Origin: Desulfoscipio geothermicus
GTDB lineage: Bacteria; Bacillota; Desulfotomaculia; Desulfotomaculales; Desulfallaceae
Assembly (NCBI GenBank): GCA_016841205.1
Contig: JAENZP010000007.1
Span: forward strand, 62,001-126,000
Reading direction: 5' to 3'
Length of the DNA: 64,000 bases
Shown: one piece after another, positions 48,002-58,183 of the stretch
Layout: each line of letters opens with the position of its first letter
Numbering within the stretch: position 1 is the first letter of the stretch
Translations under genes and position numbers: made by a program
The notes under the pieces: generated by a model
Database searches by the model: none
The model's input: only the letters and a program-made list of their open reading frames with translations
Told to the model about the DNA's origin: nothing

Positions 48002-50470
48002 CTAAATTTTTGTCACCGACAACCCACCATCGGCCTCTCTGCTCTGTGCCCCAAGGGTATCAATAAGCACACGATCACCGCGTCTAAAGGTACCCCGCAG
48101 CATTTCCTCAGATAACCGGTCTTCAATTTCCTTTTGGATGGCCCGGCGCAGTGGCCTGGCACCATATTCCTCGTCAAATCCCTCTCTGGCCAGGTATTCA
48201 CTAGCCGCCTCAGTAACTTCAATTTCTATCTCATTTTCAGCCAACCGTTCAGCCACTTCCTGTACCATTAAACCGACAATTTCCGCAATGTGTGCCTGAC
48301 TCAACGCATGAAATACAATTACATCATCAATACGGTTTAAAAATTCCGGCCTAAATGCACGACGCAAGTCATCCATTATTTTTTTCTTCATATTTTCATA
48401 ACTTGTACTTGTCCCCTCATCTGTTTTAAAGCCCAGTGTGGTTTCCCGCTTAATCAGGCTCACACCTACATTTGATGTCATTATGATTACAGCGTTACGA
48501 AAATCTACCGTACGCCCCTTGGCATCAGTAAGGCGCCCGTCCTCAAGCACCTGAAGTAATATATTAAATACATCCGGGTGCGCCTTTTCAATCTCATCCA
48601 GCAGTACCACGGAATAGGGCTTGCGGCGTACCGCCTCGGTAAGTTGCCCGCCCTCGTCGTAACCCACATATCCTGGAGGCGCACCTACCAATCGGCTTAC
48701 CGCAAACTTTTCCATATACTCGCTCATGTCTATACGTACCATGGCGTCCTCATCACCAAACATTGCCTCGGCCAGAGCCCGGGCCAGTTCAGTTTTACCC
48801 ACACCGGTAGGTCCCAGGAAGATAAACGAGCCAATCGGTCGTTTAGGATCTTTAAGTCCGGCCCTGGCCCGGCGGATAGCCTTAGACACCGCCATAACAG
48901 CCTCGTCCTGGCCAATAACCCGCTGGTGCAGTATTTCTTCCATATGCAACAGCCGGTCGGATTCTTCCTCCGCCAGTTTTCGTACCGGTATACCGGTCCA
49001 ACTGGCCACAATTTGGGCTATATCCTCCGCAGTCACCTCCAACTCCTTGCCGCCCTTTTGCTGCTGCCAACTGCTTCGCTTACCATCCAATTCCTGTTTT
49101 AACTTGCTTTCCTCATCCCTCAATTGAGCCGCTTTTTCAAATTCCTGATTGTTTACAGCAGCTTCCTTTTCCTTGTGTGTTTCCTCAATGCGCTGCTCCA
49201 GATCTTTTACTTCCGGGGGCGTGGTAAGCGTATGCAAGCGCACACGTGAGCCCGCCTCATCCACTAAATCAATAGCTTTATCGGGTAAAAAACGGTCGGT
49301 AATATACCGGTCGCTCAGCCGAGCCGCCGCTTTTAATGCTTCATCAGTGATACGTACCCGGTGGTGCGCTTCGTATTTATCTCTTAGCCCCGTTAATATC
49401 TGTACCGTTTCTTCCACACTGGGCTCCTCCACCGAAATCGGCTGAAAACGTCGTTCCAAGGCGGAATCTCGCTCAATATTTTTACGGTATTCATCCAATG
49501 TGGTAGCACCTATGCACTGCAGCTCTCCTCTTGCCAGAGCCGGTTTTAATATATTAGCCGCATCAATGGCCCCTTCTGCCGCCCCGGCACCAATAATCGT
49601 ATGCAATTCATCAATAAATATAATAACATCCTTTTCCTGGATTATTTCTTGCACCACTTTTTTAAGCCGCTCCTCAAACTCTCCCCGGTACTTGGTACCG
49701 GCTACCAGCAAGGCCAAATCGAGGGTAACCAAGCGCTTTTGCAGCAAAATCTCAGGTACATTTCCAGCCACAATACGTTGGGCCAAACCCTCAACAATAG
49801 CCGTTTTGCCCACTCCAGGGTCACCAATTAGCACAGGGTTGTTTTTAGTACGACGGCTTAAAATCTGTACCACCCGCTCAATTTCCTTATCCCGGCCCAC
49901 CACAGGATCTAATTTATCCTCACGGGCCATGGCGGTTAAATCCCGGCCGAACTGATCCAGAGTGACGGTTTTAGTGCCGCAACTCCCCCCTGCACAACCC
50001 GGTTGAGGCTGCTGCATCTGCCCCCCCCCTCCTCCGGCGCCACCCAACAACTGTGCAACCACTTGGCGCACCTTGTCCTGGTTAACACCGAAGGCAGCCA
50101 ACACCTGTGCAGCCACACCTTCTCCTTCCTGTATTAAACCCAACAAAAGGTGCTCTGTGCACACGTAATTGGTGCCCATGCGTCGGGCTTCCTCAATGGA
50201 AAGCTCCAATACTCTTTTTACCCGGGGTGTCAGAGCCATTTCTCTGGGCACTTCTTCAACTTTGCCCATAGACTGTTCTACCATAGCCCGTACTTTGTCG
50301 GACTGCACTCCCAAGATGGTCAGGGTCTTAGCAGCCACCCCTTCGCCCTCGCCGATCAGCCCTAATAATATATGCTCCGTGCCCACATTGGGGTGTTTAA
50401 ATCGTTTAGCCTCTTCCTGGGCTAATATAAGCACTTTTTGCGATCTCTGAGTAAACCTACCAAATAACAT
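48002..50470 (-). CDS. clpC: ATP-dependent Clp protease ATP-binding subunit ClpC
   Basis: [24 protein letters not shown]; two AAA+ domains and a UVR region. Confidence 0.98.
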   Translation of the reverse strand: MLFGRFTQRSQKVLILAQEEAKRFKHPNVGTEHILLGLIGEGEGVAAKTLTILGVQSDKVRAMVEQSMGKVEEVPREMALTPRVKRVLELSIEEARRMGTNYVCTEHLLLGLIQEGEGVAAQVLAAFGVNQDKVRQVVAQLLGGAGGGGGQMQQPQPGCAGGSCGTKTVTLDQFGRDLTAMAREDKLDPVVGRDKEIERVVQILSRRTKNNPVLIGDPGVGKTAIVEGLAQRIVAGNVPEILLQKRLVTLDLALLVAGTKYRGEFEERLKKVVQEIIQEKDVIIFIDELHTIIGAGAAEGAIDAANILKPALARGELQCIGATTLDEYRKNIERDSALERRFQPISVEEPSVEETVQILTGLRDKYEAHHRVRITDEALKAAARLSDRYITDRFLPDKAIDLVDEAGSRVRLHTLTTPPEVKDLEQRIEETHKEKEAAVNNQEFEKAAQLRDEESKLKQELDGKRSSWQQQKGGKELEVTAEDIAQIVASWTGIPVRKLAEEESDRLLHMEEILHQRVIGQDEAVMAVSKAIRRARAGLKDPKRPIGSFIFLGPTGVGKTELARALAEAMFGDEDAMVRIDMSEYMEKFAVSRLVGAPPGYVGYDEGGQLTEAVRRKPYSVVLLDEIEKAHPDVFNILLQVLEDGRLTDAKGRTVDFRNAVIIMTSNVGVSLIKRETTLGFKTDEGTSTSYENMKKKIMDDLRRAFRPEFLNRIDDVIVFHALSQAHIAEIVGLMVQEVAERLAENEIEIEVTEAASEYLAREGFDEEYGARPLRRAIQKEIEDRLSEEMLRGTFRRGDRVLIDTLGAQSREADGGLSVTKI

Positions 50471-50475
50471 ATTTA

Positions 50476-51543
50476 TCAACCTCCCTGATTTAGCTTATTA
50501 CGAATGGTCTGAGCTCTTAAAATATCCAGCTGCAAAGAATTTAAGCTATTCTCCTGCTGATTCATCAGGTACGCCTGTCGGGTCATCACCATTAATTCCG
50601 TCAATTGTTCTGTCGTTGGGCCGGTGATCAGTCGTAAATCAACCCCCATCCGCACATCAGATAATCGGCGCATGGCTTCTTCTGAAGATATCATATGCGC
50701 ATATTTCAGCAGACCATAAGAACGCCCCACTTTATCTTCAAGCTGATCTTTGCGCTGCTGTAGTAATGCTTTTCGAGCCTCCCGTTCCTGTGTCAGTATC
50801 TGACCGGTAACTGAGTTTAAACTATTGATTATTTCCTCCTCAGTATGTCCCATGGTAACTTGATTACTAAGCTGAAACAAATTGCCTAACGCTTCAGTGC
50901 CCTCACCGTATAGTCCCCGCACCGCAAATCCCAACTTGGAAATCATAGCTAGCACCGCACCTACTTGATCAACCAGCACTAACCCGGGTAGATGCAGCAT
51001 CACCGAGGCCCGCATGCCCGTACCGACATTAGTGGGGCAGGCAGTTAGGTAGCCAAACTTTTCGGAAAAGGCATAGTCCAGCGTATTTTCCAAACCATCA
51101 TCTATTTGATCTACCAATGCCCAGGCCTTCTCCAGCTGCAATCCCGGCAGCAAGCACTGAATACGCAAATGATCCTCTTCATTGATCATAATACTGATTA
51201 CTTCATCATCCCGCAGAGCTACAGCCTTTTTCCCATATTCCTCTAAAAGATTTGGGCTGATTAAGTGTTTCTCCACTAGTATCTGCCTCTCCACGGGGCT
51301 CAATTCAGACATGCGAGTTGTTTCCAAGTCGCCAACTTGGCTTCTAATAGCTTGGTTCTCCGAGGCCAACTGCACCGCATATATAACTTGTTCAGCCTTT
51401 TCCTGATCCAGTAGATGGGGGAAAGCATATCCTTTTAGATTGCGGGCCACCCTAACCCGGCAGCTAATCAGTATATCCCCATCAGGTCCGTCCCCTTTCA
51501 TCCAGCCGCTTTTAGCACTGTTCACCGTTTCCTTAATAGTCAT
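50476..51543 (-). CDS. mcsB: Protein arginine kinase McsB
   Basis: [35 protein letters not shown]. Confidence 0.96.
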   Translation of the reverse strand: MTIKETVNSAKSGWMKGDGPDGDILISCRVRVARNLKGYAFPHLLDQEKAEQVIYAVQLASENQAIRSQVGDLETTRMSELSPVERQILVEKHLISPNLLEEYGKKAVALRDDEVISIMINEEDHLRIQCLLPGLQLEKAWALVDQIDDGLENTLDYAFSEKFGYLTACPTNVGTGMRASVMLHLPGLVLVDQVGAVLAMISKLGFAVRGLYGEGTEALGNLFQLSNQVTMGHTEEEIINSLNSVTGQILTQEREARKALLQQRKDQLEDKVGRSYGLLKYAHMISSEEAMRRLSDVRMGVDLRLITGPTTEQLTELMVMTRQAYLMNQQENSLNSLQLDILRAQTIRNKLNQGG

Positions 51544-52072
51544 TATGCTCACCTCCGGACAGCTGCTGTTCCAATTGCCGGATTTTATCACGCAGCTGAG
51601 CTGCCTGTTCAAATTCTTCCCGTGACACGGCTTGCTTAAGATACTCTTTCATCTCTTTAATTTGCTTAATTACCTTAGCCCGCCCGCCAGTGCGCTCGGG
51701 CACCTTACCCACATGGCTGCTGGAACCGTGAATTCTTCGCATTATAGGCCCCAAGCGATCCTGAAAATGCCGGTAGCAGTCACCACATCCTAATAACCCC
51801 TTTTGGGTAAATACACTTTCCGTAGTGCCGCATGTTGGACAACTAGTTTCCTGCCGTGTTTTGGTGGCATATTGTTGGGCGGACGGTGCCTGGCTCAATA
51901 AACCGGCCAGAATATTAGGCAAATTAATTTGGGGCATAAAACCAAATCCCCCGGCCTGCACCTGACCGGCACAAATCTCGCATAAATGAGTATTAGTTTT
52001 ATGGCCATTTACAATCTCTGTATAGTGCACGGTGGCAGGTCTTTCATTACATCTTTCACAGAGCATCAACAA
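51533..52072 (-). CDS. mcsA: McsA, activator of protein arginine kinase
   Basis: CERCNERPATVHYTEIVNGHKTNTHLCEICA; CPTCG; C-terminal UVR motif. Confidence 0.95.
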   Translation of the reverse strand: MLMLCERCNERPATVHYTEIVNGHKTNTHLCEICAGQVQAGGFGFMPQINLPNILAGLLSQAPSAQQYATKTRQETSCPTCGTTESVFTQKGLLGCGDCYRHFQDRLGPIMRRIHGSSSHVGKVPERTGGRAKVIKQIKEMKEYLKQAVSREEFEQAAQLRDKIRQLEQQLSGGEHNDY

Positions 52073-52084
52073 TCCCCCAGTATA

Positions 52085-52555
52085 TTATTTATAGTTTTTA
52101 AAAATTACCATTAATATTGATTTAAGAATATTGGCCCGCAGTTGATCCCGAGCCGGTAGACCAATGCGCAATACATCTCGGGCAAGACATGCATTAATAA
52201 TAGCGGCCTCCCGGAAGGTAATAATCTCCTCCTCCAGCAGCCGGGATAAAATAGCACTAGCACCACGCTCGGAGATACGCTCACCCACAAGACTTACTAC
52301 TTCGTTCACCATATCTAGTTCCCCGGCATTCAGCGGCACCTTAACTATCCGCACGAACCCCCCGCCACCTCGGCGGCTTTCCACCACATAACCTTTTTCA
52401 ATGGTAAACCTGGTAGATAAGACGTAATTAATTTGCGAGGGGACGCAATCAAATTTTTCCGCCAGCTCATTGCGCTGTATTTCGATTATTTTTTCACCAC
52501 TCTGCTGGATCAATTTATTTAAATATTGCTCAATTAGGTTAGACAAACTGGACAT
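52085..52555 (-). CDS. ctsR: Transcriptional repressor CtsR
   Basis: SNLIEQYLNKLIQQ..QRNELAEKFDCVPSQINYVLSTRFTIEKGYVVESRRGGGGFVRI. Confidence 0.97.
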   Translation of the reverse strand: MSSLSNLIEQYLNKLIQQSGEKIIEIQRNELAEKFDCVPSQINYVLSTRFTIEKGYVVESRRGGGGFVRIVKVPLNAGELDMVNEVVSLVGERISERGASAILSRLLEEEIITFREAAIINACLARDVLRIGLPARDQLRANILKSILMVIFKNYK

Positions 52556-52960
52556 TATAGCAATTGACCTCCTACAATCAGATATACTTGCGCTATCGCA
52601 CCCATTTCGAATACTATGGCTAATTATTTTGATTTTGACTTTAACTTACCTTAACTATAGTATACCACCAACCTATAACAAATTTTCAACAATCAAAAAG
52701 GACCGGGAAACTTAATAGTATTTAAATATCTTTGTTTTTCTTAATATAGTTTGTTCTTTCTAAAATTATTAGTCTTATATATATGTCAAATAACCCCTTT
52801 TGTACTTAATAAAATACCAACTCATTTTTATTGCAATCATTGCCAAACGTTATCTGCTGTTATAAAATGAACATATAATAAGCCCATGAGTTACTTGCTC
52901 GTGGGCTTACTATCTATATTAATGTGGATGGAGAGAAAAAACGTTTTAGAGAGTAAATAC

Positions 52961-53476
52961 ATGGCCAATGCAAAGCGACTGGTTATAATAGCCTTATTTA
53001 TCGCCCAGGCAACCGCACTAAATATCATGGAAGGTTTTATAACACTGCCCATTGTTGTTCCGGGCGTAAAACTGGGGCTGGCCAATATAATTACCCTACT
53101 AGCTTTATTAATCCTGGGGTGGAGAGACGTATTTTTAATTGTCACCTTGCGATGCCTACTGGCTGCCCTGTATGGCGGCAACCCTGTAAGCTTTTTATTC
53201 AGCATCGGTGGCGGTTTGTTAAGCACATTAATCATGGTTTTAATGTGGAAGTATTTTAGCAAGTACATCAGCGTCGTCACCATCAGCCTGATGGGAGCAG
53301 TCGGGCATAACATAGGGCAATTATTCGTAGCCGGCTTACTAATAAAAGATTTTCGCATTTATGTTTACCTGCCGGTTTTATTGGTGTCAGCGCTAATAAC
53401 AGGATATATCGTCGGTATAGTTGTCACACAAACCCATAATATTTTTCTTAAGAAGAGCTGGCATTTTAACAGTTAA
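52961..53476 (+). CDS. Gx transporter family protein / heptaprenyl diphosphate synthase component I-like
   Basis: MEGFITLPIVVPGVKLGLANIITLLALLILGWRDVFLIVTLRCLLAALYGGNPVSFLFSIGGG; start uncertain (ORF opens at 52886). Confidence 0.8.
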   Translation: MANAKRLVIIALFIAQATALNIMEGFITLPIVVPGVKLGLANIITLLALLILGWRDVFLIVTLRCLLAALYGGNPVSFLFSIGGGLLSTLIMVLMWKYFSKYISVVTISLMGAVGHNIGQLFVAGLLIKDFRIYVYLPVLLVSALITGYIVGIVVTQTHNIFLKKSWHFNS

Positions 53477-53624
53477 TATAACCTCATAAATATTCTATGA
53501 ACTTGTGTCATAAACAACACTGCGGGTATCAAATTTTATTTCCAAATGTTATTTCATTAAAATAACCGGTTGTGCACTTAACTATTATATGGAACTATTA
53601 ACCTTTCCAGATATACATAAAAAG

Positions 53625-53654
53625 GACACAGCGGAGTTTGTACTCCGCTGTGTC
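53625..53654. terminator. Terminator-like hairpin between the Gx gene (+) and the tRNA cluster (-)
   Basis: GACACAGCGGAGT-ttgt-ACTCCGCTGTGTC plus flanking A/T tracts. Confidence 0.8.
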
Positions 53655-53660
53655 TTTTAT

Positions 53661-53735
53661 TGGCTCCCCGAGCTGGATTCGAACCAGCAACCCTCCGGTT
53701 AACAGCCGGATGCTCTACCGTTGAGCTATCGAGGA
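53661..53735 (-). tRNA. tRNA-Asn (GTT)
   Basis: TCCTCGATAGCTCAACGGTAGAGCATCCGGCTGTTAACCGGAGGGTTGCTGGTTCGAATCCAGCTCGGGGAGCCA. Confidence 0.95.
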
Positions 53736-53740
53736 ACATC

Positions 53741-53816
53741 TGGTGGAGATGACCGGACTCGAACCGGTGACCCCCTGCTTGCAAGGCAGGTGCTCTCCCA
53801 ACTGAGCTACACCCCC
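53741..53816 (-). tRNA. tRNA-Ala (TGC)
   Basis: GGGGGTGTAGCTCAGTTGGGAGAGCACCTGCCTTGCAAGCAGGGGGTCACCGGTTCGAGTCCGGTCATCTCCACCA. Confidence 0.96.
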
Positions 53817-53913
53817 ATTTAATGTTTAGCCCTACGATTTAAAATAATATCATATTTAAAGCAATTTGCAAACATTATTCTGCTTATCCAGATCACAATT
53901 CGGCAACATGAAT

Positions 53914-53990
<77 letters not shown>

Positions 53991-54084
53991 CAACTGGACT
54001 GGTTATATTTCATTACCGCCTCGGTTTTAAATATTATCATAAAGCGCGAAATGTGTCAATAAACAAATTATATCCAATTTAACG

Positions 54085-55596
54085 CTAATTATCCCGCGGC
54101 TTCAATAACGGGAATAATATAACGTCTCTTATGGATGCCGCATCCGTCAAGAGCATCACCAGCCGGTCAATGCCAATACCTAGTCCTCCTGCAGGTGGCA
54201 TACCATATTCCAGGGCATTAACATAGTCTTCATCCATCATATGTGCTTCATCATCACCAGCTTGCCTTTTTTCAAGCTGATTTAAAAATCTCTCCTTTTG
54301 ATCAATTGGATCATTTAGCTCGGAAAACGCATTGGCCATTTCTCGCCCGCAAATAAACAACTCAAACCGGTAAGTAAGATCAGGCCTGTCCTCCATTTTT
54401 TTAGCAAGAGGTGATATGTCCAGTGGATAATCGTAAATAAAAGTGGGTTGGATTAAATTTGACTCGACCATTTCCTCAAACACTTTATTTAAAATGGTAC
54501 CCCACGACTCACCGCGCTCCACTTCAATAGGCAAATGCCGTACTGCATCATAAGCTTCATCATCAGTGCTCAGCGTTTCAAAATCTACCCCACTGTATTT
54601 TTTTACCGCTTCCAACATAGTCACCCGTGCCCAGGGCTTAGCCAAGCTGATATCTACATCGCCATAGTGCACAATATTGGTACCCAGCACCTGCTCTGTC
54701 ACAGCACAGATAAGATCCTCGGTCAAATTCATCATATCATAATAGTCAGCATAGGCTTGATAAAGTTCCAACGTGGTAAACTCGGGGTTATGTTTGGTGC
54801 TAATCCCTTCATTGCGAAAATTGCGATTAATTTCGTATATTCGGTCAAAACCGCCCACCAGCAACCTCTTCAAGTAAAGCTCCGGCGCAATCCGCAAAAA
54901 TAAGTTCATATCCAACGTGTTATGATAGGTAACAAAAGGACGGGCCACCGCTCCGCCAGCGATAGGATGCATCATGGGCGTTTCCACTTCCAAGAAACCC
55001 CGCTGATCTAAATATCCACGCATAGCCTGTATAATCCGACTGCGCTTAACAAAAGACTCCTTGACATCGGGATTAACAATCAAATCCACATAACGCTGCC
55101 GGTAGCGCAACTCCACATCCCGCAAACCATGCCATTTTTCAGGTAGGGGACGCAAAGACTTGCTTAACAACTGCAGGGTTTCCACCGCCACGGTGATTTC
55201 ACCCATGTGTGTCTTAAATACCTTGCCGACCACGCCTATGATATCACCAATATCCAGCTTAGTATACAATTCATAAGCCTGTTCGCCAATGTCGTTTAAT
55301 CGGGCATAAATTTGAATTTGACCCGTACTGTCCTGTATGTTCGCAAAACCAGCCTTGCCATGCCCCCTTTTGGCTATAAGCCGTCCTGCCAAAGAAACCT
55401 GCCGGTTTTCAAAGCCCTCGAAGTCATCCAATATTTCCCCGGCCATATGGGTGCGCTCGTATTTACCGCCATATGGTTTTATGCCCTGCTGCTTGAATTC
55501 GGCTAGTTTGGCCAGCCGTACCCGCATCAAATCGCTAATATCCTCGGTTCCCGCCCGGGATGCATTAACATCCTGTTTTGATCGATCACTGGACAT
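54085..55596 (-). CDS. lysS: Lysyl-tRNA synthetase (class II)
   Basis: [43 protein letters not shown]. Confidence 0.98.
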   Translation of the reverse strand: MSSDRSKQDVNASRAGTEDISDLMRVRLAKLAEFKQQGIKPYGGKYERTHMAGEILDDFEGFENRQVSLAGRLIAKRGHGKAGFANIQDSTGQIQIYARLNDIGEQAYELYTKLDIGDIIGVVGKVFKTHMGEITVAVETLQLLSKSLRPLPEKWHGLRDVELRYRQRYVDLIVNPDVKESFVKRSRIIQAMRGYLDQRGFLEVETPMMHPIAGGAVARPFVTYHNTLDMNLFLRIAPELYLKRLLVGGFDRIYEINRNFRNEGISTKHNPEFTTLELYQAYADYYDMMNLTEDLICAVTEQVLGTNIVHYGDVDISLAKPWARVTMLEAVKKYSGVDFETLSTDDEAYDAVRHLPIEVERGESWGTILNKVFEEMVESNLIQPTFIYDYPLDISPLAKKMEDRPDLTYRFELFICGREMANAFSELNDPIDQKERFLNQLEKRQAGDDEAHMMDEDYVNALEYGMPPAGGLGIGIDRLVMLLTDAASIRDVILFPLLKPRDN

Positions 55597-55625
55597 TTTA
55601 TGTACTTCCCTCCGATGTACTCAAA

Positions 55626-56102
55626 CTACTTAATAATATCTACTATTTGATATTTTAAAGCACCTGCCGGTACGATAACTTCCACGGTTTCACCCTTTGA
55701 TTTACCTAGTATAGATTTGCCCACCGGAGATTCATTGGATATTTTATTTTCCCCGGGATCGGCTTCCGCGGAACCAACAATGGTGCACTGAAATTCCTCA
55801 TCAAATTCAATATCACGTAAAAGCACCGTTGAGCCAATGGATACCACCTCGGTGCCTAAGTTTTCATCATCAATAATTTTGGCATTGCGCAGCATTTTTT
55901 CTAGCATGAGGATACGTCCCTCTATGAAAGCCTGCTCGTTTTTAGCGTCTTCGTATTCGGAGTTTTCGCTAATATCACCAAATTCTATAGCCTGTTTAAT
56001 CCGCAAGGCCACCTCCCGGCGGCTTACCGATTTTAATTGCTCCAATTCCACCTCTAATTTTTTCAGACCTTCTATAGTAAGAATAACTTCCTTATCGCTC
56101 AT
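55626..56102 (-). CDS. greA: Transcription elongation factor GreA
   Basis: [52 protein letters not shown]. Confidence 0.97.
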   Translation of the reverse strand: MSDKEVILTIEGLKKLEVELEQLKSVSRREVALRIKQAIEFGDISENSEYEDAKNEQAFIEGRILMLEKMLRNAKIIDDENLGTEVVSIGSTVLLRDIEFDEEFQCTIVGSAEADPGENKISNESPVGKSILGKSKGETVEVIVPAGALKYQIVDIIK

Positions 56103-56222
56103 TTAGTTTCTTCTCCTATCTTAGGGTTTACAAACTATATATGTTTTTCCCTTTTAGTAATGCAAAAAAACAAGGATATAAAAAAAGTTAAATTTTAACA
56201 AATTCTTCTAGCCATTATTAAA

Positions 56223-56250
56223 GCACTGCAAAAAAAAAATTTTGCAGTGC
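56223..56250 (-). terminator. Hairpin downstream of the AAR-like gene
   Basis: GCACTGCAAAA ... TTTTGCAGTGC, 11-bp stem. Confidence 0.6.
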
Positions 56251-56342
56251 CTCAATGTTCCACTGTTCATCCATAACATTATATGTATGTCATTATTTTT
56301 TGTCAAGCTTGAAGACATATTAATAATTAACATTATGTCAAA

Positions 56343-57428
56343 CTATCTAACGTTATTGATTAAATTAGCCTGTGCTCGCTCTTTAATCCTGGTTATTTCC
56401 TCATGACTGACCGCCTTTTCAAAACTACGCAAACCAGCCAGCCGAAAACCATGTTTACGTGCAAGCGCCGATATTTGTTCCACTTGTTCCTGGCTTAAGT
56501 CCCGACCCAGACTATAGTTCTCGTAGCGACCTTCCATGGCAAGTATCATAGTTTCCGCCATGCAGGCATAGGACGTACCTGCAGGAAAACCAAAATTAAA
56601 GTTAAAATTTACATTACCTGGCACTTTAACCACGCCGCCCTCAATAACCAGTACATCCCGGCGTTTTTCAGCAACCTGCTTGGAAACATTACGTGGACGG
56701 CTGACGTCGCATACCACGGCACCGGGCATTAAGTCATCAGGAGCAATAATGGTATCCACCGCGCTAGTAACAGCAATCACTATCTGGGCGTTCCTTAAGG
56801 CATGTTTTATATCTGAGGTAATCCGGGCCGCTACACCGGTTTCATACATAATCTTGCTAGACAGTTCCTCCAGCCGGTTTTTCTGCCGTGCCACTAGTGT
56901 CAAGGATCGCACATCACGGGCTAGCATACGGGCACAAACTTGCCCAATTGAACCCGTGGCACCCACCACCACGGCATGGCACTTTTTCAGGTCATGACCC
57001 ATCAAGCAGGCTGCCTCCCTGGTACCATCCAACGCAGTGGCCACAGTATAGCTATTGCCAGTGGTAACGGCTATCTCCAGATTTTTGGCCACTGTAATTC
57101 CTGCGTCTCCCACCACTGAGGTAAAAGCACCCAATCCCAGTATTTTAGCCCCCATTTTCTGTGCCAGTTTGCCGGTTTTAATAATTTTTTCTATAACATA
57201 TTCCTCAGGCAGTTCCAGCATTAGGCGGGCTGTAATAGGACAAGCCACAAACCAGCCTTCGATCTGAGCATGATCCGAATAAACACCGGTAATTTTAGAC
57301 ACTTTTAAAGGCGGTGAGTATTTAAATAACCCCTCGAGCAGGCGGGGCGGCAACTTGCCCAGCAGTCCAAACTTGCGACCGATATCACTTATATCCAGAG
57401 GGTGAATCATGAACGCGAAATTATTCAT
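56343..57428 (-). CDS. NAD(P)-binding protein resembling cyanobacterial long-chain acyl-ACP reductase (AAR)
   Basis: GATGSIGQVCARML Rossmann motif; LGAFTSVVGDAG, TTGNSYTVA and C-terminal SYACMAETMILAMEG..N(Y)SLGR match recalled AAR segments. Confidence 0.65.
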   Translation of the reverse strand: MNNFAFMIHPLDISDIGRKFGLLGKLPPRLLEGLFKYSPPLKVSKITGVYSDHAQIEGWFVACPITARLMLELPEEYVIEKIIKTGKLAQKMGAKILGLGAFTSVVGDAGITVAKNLEIAVTTGNSYTVATALDGTREAACLMGHDLKKCHAVVVGATGSIGQVCARMLARDVRSLTLVARQKNRLEELSSKIMYETGVAARITSDIKHALRNAQIVIAVTSAVDTIIAPDDLMPGAVVCDVSRPRNVSKQVAEKRRDVLVIEGGVVKVPGNVNFNFNFGFPAGTSYACMAETMILAMEGRYENYSLGRDLSQEQVEQISALARKHGFRLAGLRSFEKAVSHEEITRIKERAQANLINNVR

Positions 57429-57442
57429 TAGACCTTCCTCCT

Positions 57443-57973
57443 TTAATGGCCCGCTTTAATAGCTCTAATAACCGCTACCAGCTCCGCCGGGTCAACATAC
57501 TTGTCTTCCCTAATAGGAGATTCGCCTATTACCAGCCCTACCACTTTTTTATCCAGCACAGCCCGAATAATTTTAATTCTTTTATCAGAGCCAATGACCA
57601 CTATTTGGTCATAAGAATGGGCCCGAGCAATGAGCTCCATAATAGCGTTAAAAAGTTCTATGCCACTTTTTTGCCTAACAAATTCCCAGCGTTCTTTTTC
57701 AGTCATTAAAAGTGCGTAATCCACGCCCTCGGCCTGCAACAAATTGTATATTTCATCACAATTGGAAATGGGAAAACCGACTACAGCCACACTTTTGCCC
57801 TTACGCACTTCTCCCATGTTTTCCAAGCGTGATACCAGGGTGCGATCAATGCCCAATCGGGCGGCCACATCGGTCTGGGAAAGCCCCATAGACCGAAGCT
57901 CTAAAATTTCTGTTATAAAATTATCTATTTTATGTCTGCTAATCACTTTATCGCTTATGCGTATCAAGTCCAT
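57443..57973 (-). CDS. Helix-turn-helix regulator with C-terminal Rossmann-like domain
   Basis: LRSMGLSQTDVAARLGIDRTLVSRLENMGE (HTH), then GKSVAVVGFPISNCDEIYNLLQAEGVDYALLMT. Confidence 0.8.
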   Translation of the reverse strand: MDLIRISDKVISRHKIDNFITEILELRSMGLSQTDVAARLGIDRTLVSRLENMGEVRKGKSVAVVGFPISNCDEIYNLLQAEGVDYALLMTEKERWEFVRQKSGIELFNAIMELIARAHSYDQIVVIGSDKRIKIIRAVLDKKVVGLVIGESPIREDKYVDPAELVAVIRAIKAGH

Positions 57974-58022
57974 AACCTTCCCCCTGGCCTACAATATAGG
58001 GCGATTACAAGGTAAGAATAGT

Positions 58023-58044
58023 TTGTGCACAATCTTGTGTACAA
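58023..58044. promoter_or_regulatory. Tandem palindromes TTGTGCACAA-tc-TTGTGTACAA (candidate operator)
   Basis: Direct reading, 5 bp downstream of the -10. Confidence 0.65.
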
Positions 58045-58048
58045 TAAT

Positions 58049-58077
58049 ATTCTAACAGGACTTTCCTTATTAGTCAA
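58049..58077 (-). promoter_or_regulatory. Putative sigma-A promoter of the HTH/AAR-like operon
   Basis: Minus strand TTGACT-N17-TAGAAT. Confidence 0.7.
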
Positions 58078-58160
58078 AAAAATTTCCCAAAGGCTCCTTC
58101 AGATATATCAGGCATATCCAGACCTGACATTATTTTTATTATATGGCCGAAAATTAAAAT

Positions 58161-58181
58161 AAACCGGTTAGGCACCGGTTT
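58161..58181 (-). terminator. Terminator after dusB
   Basis: Minus strand AAACCGGTgcctaACCGGTTTATTTTAATTTT. Confidence 0.75.
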
Positions 58182-58183
58182 AA

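Noticed and set aside
52600-52660. CtsR operator upstream of ctsR
   Set aside because: Only degenerate heptamers seen (AGTTAAAGTCAAAATCAAA); spacing and second half-site do not fit the RGTCAAA-NAN-RGTCAAA pattern well enough to claim
53578-53784. 68-aa minus ORF MQAGGHRFESGHLHQMFLDSSTVEHPAVNRRVAGSNPARGAN
   Set aside because: Translation through tRNA-Ala and tRNA-Asn
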